Of a DNA stretch of 64,000 nt, positions 18,471 to 26,121 are shown piece by piece. Source of the stretch: Streptomyces iranensis (lineage in GTDB: Bacteria > Actinomycetota > Actinomycetes > Streptomycetales > Streptomycetaceae). Position 1 is the first letter of the stretch, and the number at the start of each line of letters is the position of its first letter. The position numbers and the translations under genes are program-made. The DNA lies in NCBI RefSeq assembly GCF_017874715.1, contig NZ_JAGGLR010000017.1, forward strand, positions 224,603-288,602. Reading direction: 5' to 3'. The notes beneath the pieces were generated by a model. It searched no databases, was not told the origin of the DNA, and was given only the letters and a program-made list of their open reading frames with translations.

Positions 18471-20699
18471 TCAGGGTGCGGACAGGTCGAGTTGGTCGGG
18501 GAGCGGGCGGTGCGGATCGTCCCACAGGAGGGCCATATGGCTGCCGTGATGGCTCTCATCGGCCTCGCTCGCCGACCGGAGTTTGCGTAGGTGCTGAGGC
18601 AGAGACCTCAGCCGTTCGGTGCGGAGCAGGGTCTCCAACTCGGCCTGCGCGGCGGCGCCCTCCGCCTCGCCATGCCATATGAGAACGGGCACTCCGCCGA
18701 ACAGACAGGCGTTGAAGACCTCCGAACGAGCCCGCACCGGGGAAGTCAGCACCACGCCCGGAGCGTCCTCCTGGCCCTGGAGGTCGCCGTTGACCTGCTT
18801 GAACGTCTCATAGTGGGCGGACAGCCAGTGCAGATCCTCGGCACCCGCCGTACAGGCCCTCTCCCAGCGCCGCTCCCACAGATGCCGTTGATGCTCCCGG
18901 AGTTCGGTGCAGCGCACGACGACCGGATAGTCCGTGCCGAGCGAGCGCTCCAGGGGCCCATCGGCGTCGAGCTGCCAGCGGTGCACGGCCAGTTCCAGGT
19001 CGGTGGGGGTCACGAAGAACTCCACCAAGGTGTCATGGGTGCGGGCATGCCTGCTCAGGAGGTGGTCGAGGCCACGCTGTATCTCCTCCAGGGAGGCGGG
19101 GGTGTCCACCTTGGCCAGGGCGTGGACGTCCTCGCCGCGCCGCGTCCACACCTCGTACGCACGCCGCTGTCCGGGCCCGCTGGACGGGTGGAGCCGGATC
19201 TGGATCCTCCCCCAGCTACCGCTGTGAGGTGCCCCCTGGTCCTGGGCGAGCCCGGCCGCCCTGACGGCCTCGGCGTACTCCGTGGCCTCGCCGCGCCGCT
19301 CCATCAGCTGGCCCTTCAGCCCCAGCCGTTCGGCGCACCGCAGCGACCAGGCGCGCAGATCGGCGGCGACCGGTCCGTCGTCGACGGCCGCGAAGCGCTC
19401 CACGACCCTGAGCAGTTGGGGAAGCTGGTCCGGCTTGGGCAGCAGCTCCTCCAGCGCGTCGGCGAGCCGGGCCGGATCGTGGAACACCAGGTCGACCAGG
19501 CCGAACAGCGTCCGGGCCGCCTCGGCGAGGTCGCACCGCCCCCGCTGCCCCAGCCGCTCCAGCAGCCCGGCCAGCTCCGCGTACTCGGTGCGGGTCAGCC
19601 ACTGGTTCTGCAGCACGTGGCACGCCTTGCGGATCTCCGTGCGGACCGGGGCCTGGGCGCTGAGCTCCGCGAGGAGGGTGACGGTGCCGTGCGGGTTCTC
19701 CAGCGCCCAGTCGACCAGCTCCTCGGCCGAGGGAGGCGTCGTGGCCGGCGGGTCGGTGGTGAACTGCTCGCAGAGCCCGACGACGACCTCCCCCGCGCGA
19801 CCGGGATGCGCCCCCAGCAGCGCCCCGATCGCGTGGATCAACTTGCCGCGCTCCCGCCGCTGCTGCTCGTCCAGCGGCGAAGGGGGCGGGCCGAGCGGGA
19901 TGTCCCCGCCGTTCCCGTGCCCCCTGCTGATGTGCACGGTCGGGAACTGCCGCAGGCCCTCTTCCCGGCCCAGCCGCACGAACTCGTCCTGGACCCCCTG
20001 CCACACCTGGTCGAGGTCCGGTGCCACGCCACCGGCGGAGGCCGCCTCGAGCTGCCGTAACAGCACGGAGGTGAACAGGCCCGCGCCCTGCTGGTTCTTG
20101 GACACCGCCCCGGGCTGGCAGGCGCGCATCCAGTAGATCTCGCGGTCCTTGTTGATCACCGGCTTCCTGGTGAGCCACTCCGGGTCGGCGACCATCGTGT
20201 GGGTGCGGAGGGGAAGGGCCTGCCAGCAGGCGTCGATGATCACGGTGATCCGGTCCACCCCCCGCTTCGGCAGATGGTCGGTGCGCAGCAGCGTCATCAG
20301 GTTCAGCGCGTCGAGACCCCGCATGTCCCGGTCCCGGGTCTCCGGGTACAGCAGGCTCCAGCGGCCTCCCGGGGCCTGTACGCCGTGCCCCGCCCAGTAG
20401 ATCCACAGCCGGTCCGCGTCGAGGGAGCTCAGCTCCTCCATGAAGACCTTACGGATGATGGGGCCGTCCGCCGGGCGGTAGTCGCGGTCCGCCGCTTCCA
20501 CGGCGGCCTTGTTCCCCTCCGTGGGCGAGGCCAGCAGACGGATGTTCTCCGGCGGCACGCCCAGCCCGGTCAGCCACGTCCGCATCGCGAGCGCGTCGTT
20601 CACCGGACCGTCAAGGGTCCAGCCGTCGCTGCCGCTGTACTGCTCGACCGCCACGATCACGGCGTGGGTGCGGCGCCAGTCGTGCTCCACCGCTGTCAC
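18471..20699 (-). CDS. Caspase-like peptidase with effector-associated region and VMAP-C-like domain
   Basis: A 742-aa protein. The N-terminus is a caspase/metacaspase-type (C14) peptidase: THAVIVAVEQYSG, LDGPVNDALAMRTWL, catalytic His in YWAGHG (H105) and catalytic Cys in VIIDACW (C158). A helical region at about 255-480 resembles an effector-associated domain plus linker. The last 240 residues read as a VMAP-C domain (LVEFFVTPTDLELAVHRW, then YPVVVRCTELREH, LTSPVRA and GVPVLIWHG). VMAP proteins are the third component of vWA-MoxR conflict systems, in which the enzymatic N-terminus is the effector. The GTG start at 20699 overlaps the hydrolase stop (GTGA), so the two should be made together. 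Predicted outcome of activation is proteolysis of host or invader proteins; the substrate is unknown. Confidence 0.85.
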   Translation of the reverse strand: MTAVEHDWRRTHAVIVAVEQYSGSDGWTLDGPVNDALAMRTWLTGLGVPPENIRLLASPTEGNKAAVEAADRDYRPADGPIIRKVFMEELSSLDADRLWIYWAGHGVQAPGGRWSLLYPETRDRDMRGLDALNLMTLLRTDHLPKRGVDRITVIIDACWQALPLRTHTMVADPEWLTRKPVINKDREIYWMRACQPGAVSKNQQGAGLFTSVLLRQLEAASAGGVAPDLDQVWQGVQDEFVRLGREEGLRQFPTVHISRGHGNGGDIPLGPPPSPLDEQQRRERGKLIHAIGALLGAHPGRAGEVVVGLCEQFTTDPPATTPPSAEELVDWALENPHGTVTLLAELSAQAPVRTEIRKACHVLQNQWLTRTEYAELAGLLERLGQRGRCDLAEAARTLFGLVDLVFHDPARLADALEELLPKPDQLPQLLRVVERFAAVDDGPVAADLRAWSLRCAERLGLKGQLMERRGEATEYAEAVRAAGLAQDQGAPHSGSWGRIQIRLHPSSGPGQRRAYEVWTRRGEDVHALAKVDTPASLEEIQRGLDHLLSRHARTHDTLVEFFVTPTDLELAVHRWQLDADGPLERSLGTDYPVVVRCTELREHQRHLWERRWERACTAGAEDLHWLSAHYETFKQVNGDLQGQEDAPGVVLTSPVRARSEVFNACLFGGVPVLIWHGEAEGAAAQAELETLLRTERLRSLPQHLRKLRSASEADESHHGSHMALLWDDPHRPLPDQLDLSAP

Positions 20700-21946
20700 T
20701 TCGGCAGCTCCGGGGCCAGCAGGTCGTACAGCCGCTGGTGGGCGAAGTACGAGGTGTGGGCGCGCGGAAAGGGCTGGCGGGTGTTGACGCGCAGATCGGT
20801 GACCCGGCCGGGGAAGACCTTCTCCCCGACGAAGCCGAGCAGATCCTGCTCGTCGTAGACGTTGATCCAGCGGGGGAAGGCGCCGGGCAGCGGTTCGTCG
20901 CGGCGCAGCGCGGTGAGCGCGTCCAGCTCGTAGAGGAACGGCGCCTGGGAGCCGACCGTCACCAGCAGCTCCACCCCGGCGGGCGGATCGGGCTCGGCGA
21001 GCAGATCGACACAGGCGATACCGCCGAGGCTGTGGGCGAGCAGCACCACCGGGCCGTTCCCCGACTCGATCGCGGCGCGCACCGCCGCCCGGATCGCATC
21101 GCGCACCCCGGCGCCGCGCACCTGGTAGCGGAGGATGTCGCCACTTGCCGGGACGGACTTGGTGGTGATCGTGCCCCGGAAGGTGTGGGCCAGTGAGGAG
21201 AGCGGCGAGAGATAGGAGTTGAGCGCCCGTACGGCGACGCCCTTCGCGGCACCGGCGACGAAGCCGCTCCGGTCGGTGCCGCCCAGCTGATCGCTGAGCG
21301 CGCCGACGACCGTGTCGCGGTCGGCGCCGTCCACCGCGAGCGGCTCGTCGTCGCCGTACGGGCCCTCGGCGCGCTGGACGGCCAGGGCGTACACGGCGCG
21401 GGCCGCGATGGGCTCGACGCCGTCGGCGGGCGAGGTACCGCCCAGACTGCCGGAGATCTCGTCGGCCACGCGGTCGGCGGCCTCGTCGAGATGCGGCGCG
21501 AGATCCGCGAGCAGCCGCGGCAGGCTGCCACCGGACTCCACCGCCTCGGGCGCCACCAACTCCAGCGTCAGCCCGCGCACCTTGTCGGCGACGGTCTCCC
21601 AGGGATCGACGCGGCCGGGCGCGAAGCCCGTCTCCTCGCCGTCGTCGTGCGCCGCCTGCGCGAACTCCCGCAGCTCCGCGAGCGGATCCACCTCCAGCAG
21701 CGCCCACACGGCCAGCGGATCGTCCTCCTCCAGCACGCCGTCACCGCCGACGCCGCGGTTCTTGGTGCGCACCGGGAGCGACGCCCCGCCGAGCCCCAGC
21801 GAGGCTCCGTGCTCCTCGCCCCAGAGACAGCGGGCGACCCGGATATCGGCTCTCACCCGCCCCAGGCCGCTCACGACCCGCGCGAAGCTCTTGTCGTACG
21901 ACTTGGCCCGGACCCCCGTGCCGTGGACGAAGACGACGCTTGTCAC
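20696..21946 (-). CDS. Alpha/beta hydrolase, first cistron of the caspase-MoxR operon
   Basis: A 416-aa lipase-like alpha/beta hydrolase. The protein opens with a strand and oxyanion-type motif (VVFVHGTGVR), carries the nucleophile elbow AHSLGG (Ser about 306), a candidate acid in VYDEQDLLGF and a candidate His in RAHTSYFAH near the C-terminus. A long helical insertion (residues 80-250) separates the first strand from the nucleophile. The GTG at 21946 is chosen because similarity starts there and it follows a G-rich ribosome site; the frame is open further upstream. No signal peptide. Because it is coupled to the caspase gene it is probably a second effector (lipase or esterase), an activator or an immunity-type partner. 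Confidence 0.8.
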   Translation of the reverse strand: MTSVVFVHGTGVRAKSYDKSFARVVSGLGRVRADIRVARCLWGEEHGASLGLGGASLPVRTKNRGVGGDGVLEEDDPLAVWALLEVDPLAELREFAQAAHDDGEETGFAPGRVDPWETVADKVRGLTLELVAPEAVESGGSLPRLLADLAPHLDEAADRVADEISGSLGGTSPADGVEPIAARAVYALAVQRAEGPYGDDEPLAVDGADRDTVVGALSDQLGGTDRSGFVAGAAKGVAVRALNSYLSPLSSLAHTFRGTITTKSVPASGDILRYQVRGAGVRDAIRAAVRAAIESGNGPVVLLAHSLGGIACVDLLAEPDPPAGVELLVTVGSQAPFLYELDALTALRRDEPLPGAFPRWINVYDEQDLLGFVGEKVFPGRVTDLRVNTRQPFPRAHTSYFAHQRLYDLLAPELPK

Positions 21947-21988
21947 CGATCCCCCCAGATCGTCCAGATCCCACCGCGACCACGAGCC

Positions 21989-22008
21989 CATCACTTTAAC
22001 CGGTGATG
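21989..22008. promoter_or_regulatory. Inverted repeat upstream of the caspase-MoxR operon
   Basis: Arms CATCAC / GTGATG separated by 8 bp, about 45 bp upstream of the operon's first start codon. The spacing suits an operator or promoter-proximal site. Confidence 0.35.
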
Positions 22009-22048
22009 CCCCCATGTGACCCCCGGACTACCGGGCTCGCCCCGGCCC

Positions 22049-22136
22049 ACCCGGCTTACGCCCCTTACCCGCCTTACGCCCCGGTCTACCCGCCTTACGC
22101 CCTGGTCTACCCGGCTTACGCCCCGGTCTACCCGGC
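22049..22136. repeat. Tandem 21-bp repeats between dus and the hydrolase
   Basis: About four degenerate copies of a 21-bp unit (GGTCTACCCGGCTTACGCCC and variants), ending exactly at the stop codon of the dus gene. The unit length is a multiple of three, so it would code for a heptapeptide repeat (YPAYAPV-like) on the plus strand, but no gene start or ribosome site supports that. Confidence 0.8.
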
Positions 22137-23327
22137 TCAGCCGCCCGAGGTGTCGAGCTCCGCGTCCGCGCCGACGCCCGCGCAGTCGTACGGGTCGTCC
22201 AGCCAGCCGTCGGGCAGCACCACGCGGTTGCGGCCCGAGGTGCGGCCGCGCGGGCCGTCCGCGCCGGGGGGCCACTCCTGGTCCAGGTCCAGCTCGGCCA
22301 GCAGGGCGTCCAGCTCGGCGAGGGAGGAGGTGATCGCCAGCCGCTTGCGCATCTCCGAGCCCACCGAGAAGCCCTTGGTGTACCAGGCGACATGCTTACG
22401 GAAATCGATCACGCCGCGCTGCTCGTCCTCCAGCCACTCGGCGAGCAGCTCGGCATGACGGCGCATCACGGCCGCGACCTCCTTGAGCGTCGGCCGCGCG
22501 TACCCCGACGCCCCGGAGCCGGACACCGACGCCCCGGAGCCCGGTTCGAACGCGGCCACCAGGTCGCCGAAGAGCCAAGGCCGCCCCAGGCAGCCGCGCC
22601 CGACGACCACGCCGTCACAGCCCGTCCCGCGCATCATCCGGACGGCGTCGTCGGCGGACCAGATGTCGCCGTTGCCCAGCACCGGGATCTCGGGGACGGC
22701 CTCCTTCAGGCGGGCGATCGCCTCCCAGTCGGCGGTGCCGCCGTAGTGCTGGGCCGCGGTGCGGCCGTGCAGGGCGATCGCGGTCACGCCCTCCTCGACG
22801 GCGATCCGGCCCGCGTCGAGGTAGGTGATGTGGTCGTCGTCGATGCCCTTGCGCATCTTCATGGTCACCGGCAGCGGACCCGCCGCGGTCACGGCCTCGC
22901 GCAGGATCGAGCGCAGCAGATGCCGCTTGTACGGGAGCGCCGAGCCGCCGCCCTTACGGGTCACCTTGGGCACCGGGCAGCCGAAGTTGAGGTCGATGTG
23001 GTCGGCGAGGTCCTCGTCCACGATCATCTGGACGGCCTTGCCGACGGTCATCGGATCCACCCCGTACAGCTGGATGGAGCGTGGCTTCTCGATGCCGTCG
23101 AAGTGGATCAGCCGCATCGTCTTGGCGTCCCGCTCCACCAGCGCCCGGGTGGTGATCATCTCGCTGACGAACAAGCCCCGGCCACCGGAGAACTCCCTGC
23201 ACAGGGTGCGGAACGGAGCGTTGGTGATCCCGGCCATCGGTGCCAGGACGACCGGCGGCTGGACCATATGGGGACCGATCCGCAGCTGCGTCCGCTCCGT
23301 GTGCGGCGTCTGCGGCGATTGCGTCAT
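22137..23327 (-). CDS. dusB: tRNA-dihydrouridine synthase (DusB-type)
   Basis: A 396-aa FMN-dependent enzyme reducing uridines in tRNA D-loops. Landmarks are PVVLAPMAGITNAPFR (near 25), the substrate loop with catalytic Cys in DLNFGCPVPKVTRKGGGSAL (near 115), and the flavin-binding HGRTAAQHYGG and NGDIWS-to-GRGCLGRPW region. The C-terminal helical domain is a little longer than usual, with an inserted Ser/Gly-rich loop (near 305). The ATG at 23327 follows GAGGAAG at a proper distance; the open frame continues 42 codons upstream without family similarity. Alone on its strand, divergent from a DHA2 pump, with tandem repeats after its stop. Confidence 0.93.
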   Translation of the reverse strand: MTQSPQTPHTERTQLRIGPHMVQPPVVLAPMAGITNAPFRTLCREFSGGRGLFVSEMITTRALVERDAKTMRLIHFDGIEKPRSIQLYGVDPMTVGKAVQMIVDEDLADHIDLNFGCPVPKVTRKGGGSALPYKRHLLRSILREAVTAAGPLPVTMKMRKGIDDDHITYLDAGRIAVEEGVTAIALHGRTAAQHYGGTADWEAIARLKEAVPEIPVLGNGDIWSADDAVRMMRGTGCDGVVVGRGCLGRPWLFGDLVAAFEPGSGASVSGSGASGYARPTLKEVAAVMRRHAELLAEWLEDEQRGVIDFRKHVAWYTKGFSVGSEMRKRLAITSSLAELDALLAELDLDQEWPPGADGPRGRTSGRNRVVLPDGWLDDPYDCAGVGADAELDTSGG

Positions 23328-23455
23328 GGGATCTGCTTCCTCGTGCGTACTACGGTGGGAGGGCGGGGCCGATCTCTTATTGTCCCGCACCCGCGAGAGG
23401 GATCGACAGGGCGGTGATGACCGCCGGACCGACGGTATCGATGTAGCGTTCAACC

Positions 23456-24946
23456 ATGCGTGAGCTCAGCCATCGGCGGCGCATGCTTGTGCTGGCGATT
23501 TGCTGCATGAGCCTGTTGCTCGTCAGCCTCGACAACACGGTTCTCAATGTCGCGCTGCCCTCGATACGGAGTGATCTGCACGCCTCCGTCTCGGGAATGC
23601 AGTGGACGATCGACGCCTACACCCTGGTCCTCGCCGCCCTGCTGATGCTCTCGGGGTCGACGGCCGACCGGGTGGGACGCAAGCGCACCTTCCAGACCGG
23701 GCTGGTGATCTTCACCCTCGGATCGGGGCTGTGCAGCCTCGCACCCAATCTGGAAGCGCTGGTGATCTTCCGCATGGTGCAGGCGATCGGCGGTTCGATG
23801 CTCAACCCCGTCGCCATGTCGATCATCACCAACGTCTTCACCGAGCCCAGGGAGCGGGCCCGCGCCATCGGGGCCTGGGGCGGGGTCGTCGGGATCAGCA
23901 TGGCGGCCGGGCCGATCGTGGGCGGACTGCTGGTGGAGTCCGTCGGCTGGCGCTCGATCTTCTGGATAAACCTTCCGGTCGGGCTCGCGGCGCTGTTCCT
24001 CACCGCCCGTTACGTCCCCGAGTCGCGTGCCCCCAAGCCGCGCCGGGCCGACCCCATCGGCCAGCTGCTGGTCATCGCGGTGCTGGGCACCCTCACGTAC
24101 GCGATCATCGAGGCGCCGGACCGCGGCTGGGACTCGCCGCTGATCGCGACCTGTGCGGGGATCGCCGCCCTGGGGCTGCTCACGCTGATCCACTACGAGC
24201 GGCGGCGTGCGGAACCGCTGATCGACGTGCGGTTCTTCCACAGCGCGCCGTTCAGCGGGGCGACGGTCGTCGCGGTGTGCGCCTTCGCGGCGCTCGGCGG
24301 CTATCTCTTCATGAACACGCTCTACCTCCAGGACGTGCGCGGGCTCAACGCGCTGCACGCCGGGCTGTGGATGCTGCCCATGGCGTTCATGTGCTTCGTC
24401 TGCGCGCCGTTGTCCGGGCGGCTGGTGGGCGCCCGCGGGCCACGGCCGTCGATGCTGGTGGCCGGGGTGGCCATAACGGCCAGCGGGGTCCTGTTCGCCG
24501 TCTTCGACGCCCAGGCCAGCGATGCGGGGCTGCTGATCGGCTATGTGCTGTTCGGCCTCGGCTTCGGCATGGTCAACGCGCCCATCACCAATACGGCGGT
24601 CTCGGGGATGCCCCGCACCCAGGCCGGGGTGGCCGCGGCCGTCGCCTCCACCAGCCGGCAGGTGGGCCAGTCGCTCGGCGTCGCGGTCATCGGCGCGGTG
24701 CTGGCAGCGGGCGCCGCGTCGGCGGCTGCGGGCGGAATGGGGCACGCCGCCTCGCCCGCGGCCGCCGCGTCGTTCGTGGACGCGGCCCGCCCCGCGTGGT
24801 GGATCATCGCCGCGTGTGGGGCCGTCATCCTGCTGCTGGGGCTGGTGACCACGGGCCGCTGGGCCGAGAAGACGACCCGGCACGCTGCCGCGCTGTTCGA
24901 AGAGGGCGCGCCGACGGGCCAGACCTCGGCGAACGCCAAGGCGTAA
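23456..24946 (+). CDS. DHA2-family MFS drug efflux transporter (14 TM)
   Basis: A 496-aa proton antiporter of the EmrB/QacA type. Helix 1 carries LDNTVLNVALPSI (motif D1), the cytosolic loop 2-3 has the MFS motif A (GSTADRVGRKRTF) and helix 5 the antiporter motif C (GPIVGGLLV). The C-terminal half shows the extra two helices of DHA2 proteins. The product is unlinked to any enzyme; the nearest regulator is the XRE protein at 25064, which is convergent, so its control is unclear. Substrates of such pumps range from dyes to antibiotics and cannot be predicted. Confidence 0.92.
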   Translation: MRELSHRRRMLVLAICCMSLLLVSLDNTVLNVALPSIRSDLHASVSGMQWTIDAYTLVLAALLMLSGSTADRVGRKRTFQTGLVIFTLGSGLCSLAPNLEALVIFRMVQAIGGSMLNPVAMSIITNVFTEPRERARAIGAWGGVVGISMAAGPIVGGLLVESVGWRSIFWINLPVGLAALFLTARYVPESRAPKPRRADPIGQLLVIAVLGTLTYAIIEAPDRGWDSPLIATCAGIAALGLLTLIHYERRRAEPLIDVRFFHSAPFSGATVVAVCAFAALGGYLFMNTLYLQDVRGLNALHAGLWMLPMAFMCFVCAPLSGRLVGARGPRPSMLVAGVAITASGVLFAVFDAQASDAGLLIGYVLFGLGFGMVNAPITNTAVSGMPRTQAGVAAAVASTSRQVGQSLGVAVIGAVLAAGAASAAAGGMGHAASPAAAASFVDAARPAWWIIAACGAVILLLGLVTTGRWAEKTTRHAAALFEEGAPTGQTSANAKA

Positions 24947-24950
24947 TGGG

Positions 24951-25058
24951 TAAGGCGGCCGCCCCGGGGCCGTAAGGCGGCCGCAACGGGCCGTAAGGCA
25001 GCCGCCCCGGGGCCGTGAGGCAGCCGCAACGGGCCGTGAGGCGCCGCCCCGGGGCACG
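24951..25058. repeat. Tandem 43-bp repeats between convergent genes
   Basis: Two and a half copies of a 43-bp unit, itself made of alternating 22- and 21-bp half-units that begin TAAGGCGGCCG or TGAGGCAGCCG. The array fills the whole gap between the efflux pump stop and the XRE regulator stop. GC-rich inverted elements in each unit (GCCCCGGGGC) could serve as terminators. Confidence 0.85.
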
Positions 25059-25063
25059 GCGCG

Positions 25064-26020
25064 TCAGACCGCCGCCGGGGCCGCCTGCTCCGTTGCGACC
25101 TCCTCCGTTGCGGCCTCTTCCGTTGCGGCCTCTTCCGCGAGCGCCAGCGCGTGCAGCCGCGCCAGCCGCTCGTGCGTCTCCACGTCCGCAGGGGTGTACG
25201 TGAGCAGCTTGGAGCCCTGCTGGGGGCCGGTCCACAGGCTGGTGGAGGCCAGCCGGAGGATGCCCACCCGCGACTGGCGGTAGACCTTGATCTTGTCACC
25301 GGGCCGAAGCACCTCATGCCGCGCCCAGATCTCCCGGAACTCCGACGAGGCGTCCTCCAGCCGCTTCACCATCGCCTTCCAGGCGGGCTCGGCCACATGC
25401 TCGGCCATGACGGCCCGGAACTTGGCCGCCATCAGCCGGATCGTCTCGTCCCGGTCCACCAGGCTGGAGCGCCACTCGTCGTTGGTGAAGGCCAGCCACA
25501 GGCAGTTCCGGTCTTCCGGCGCCACCTGTTCCAGGTCGCACATCAGCAGCCGGTAGGTGCGGTTGTAGGCGAGCAGGTCGAAGCGGCTGTTCTGGACGCA
25601 GGCGGGGAACGGCTCGAGCCGCTCCAGCATGAGCTGCAGCGACTGCGGAACGCCCGTGCACTCGCTCGCCGGGCTCGGGTCGATGGCCCCCGCGAGGGCG
25701 AACAGATGGGCGCGCTCGCTGCGGTCCAGGAGCAGCGCGCGGGCGATGGCGTCGAGGACCTGCGCCGAGACATGGATGTCGCGGGCCTGCTCCAGCCAGG
25801 TGTACCAGGTCACGCCGACGGCCGAGAGCTGCGCGACCTCCTCGCGGCGCAGCCCGGGGGTGCGCCGACGGCGGCCCCGGGGAAGCCCCACCTGCTCGGG
25901 CGTGATCCGCTCCCGGCGGCTGCGAAGGAAAGCGGCAAGCTCGCCCCGCCGTATCTCGGCCCCCGCACTCCTGCTCTCGGCCATGGCACCGGTCGTGGCA
26001 TCGTGCACCATCGTGGTCAT
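25064..26020 (-). CDS. XRE-family regulator with MmyB-like ligand-binding domain
   Basis: A 318-aa regulator. The N-terminal DNA-binding domain is recognisable by LAAFLRSRRERITPEQVGL, then TPGLRREEVAQLSAVGVTWYTWLEQ, the stock motif of actinomycete MmyB-type regulators. The following PAS-like domain (about 120-280) is the MmyB ligand-binding region (VQNSRFDLLAYNRTYRLL). The C-terminus ends in a short acidic repeat (EEAATEEAATEEVATEQ). It is divergent from the DHA2 pump at 26122 with an inverted repeat in between, so it most likely represses that pump and responds to a hydrophobic ligand. Alternative start codons within the first 13 residues are possible. Confidence 0.9.
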   Translation of the reverse strand: MTTMVHDATTGAMAESRSAGAEIRRGELAAFLRSRRERITPEQVGLPRGRRRRTPGLRREEVAQLSAVGVTWYTWLEQARDIHVSAQVLDAIARALLLDRSERAHLFALAGAIDPSPASECTGVPQSLQLMLERLEPFPACVQNSRFDLLAYNRTYRLLMCDLEQVAPEDRNCLWLAFTNDEWRSSLVDRDETIRLMAAKFRAVMAEHVAEPAWKAMVKRLEDASSEFREIWARHEVLRPGDKIKVYRQSRVGILRLASTSLWTGPQQGSKLLTYTPADVETHERLARLHALALAEEAATEEAATEEVATEQAAPAAV

Positions 26021-26065
26021 GGCTCCAGGGTGCCCGAGGGCTCAGCCGGTTGCCAGGTAGTTCTT

Positions 26066-26091
26066 GTACCAGGATAAAGACACTCTGGTAC
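26066..26091. promoter_or_regulatory. Candidate XRE/MmyB operator
   Basis: Perfect inverted repeat GTACCAG / CTGGTAC with a 12-bp spacer, between the divergent regulator (start 26020) and pump (start 26122). The right arm is part of a second small palindrome CTGGTACCAG (26085-26094). Confidence 0.6.
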
Positions 26092-26121
26092 CAGTCTGAG
26101 AGACGCGGGATCTTCGTAAGC

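Noticed and set aside
20700..21707. Upstream extension of the caspase gene frame
   Set aside because: The frame stays open, but this part is a shadow of the alpha/beta hydrolase gene in another frame; the GTG at 20699 is the sensible start.
22003..22458. Plus-strand frame coding Tyr/Pro-rich heptapeptide repeats
   Set aside because: Open only because the 21-bp repeat is a multiple of three and the rest is antisense to the dus gene; no start signals.
24951..25058. Possible CRISPR array
   Set aside because: Units are contiguous tandem repeats with no unique spacers; the same is true at 22049-22136 and 34618-34669.
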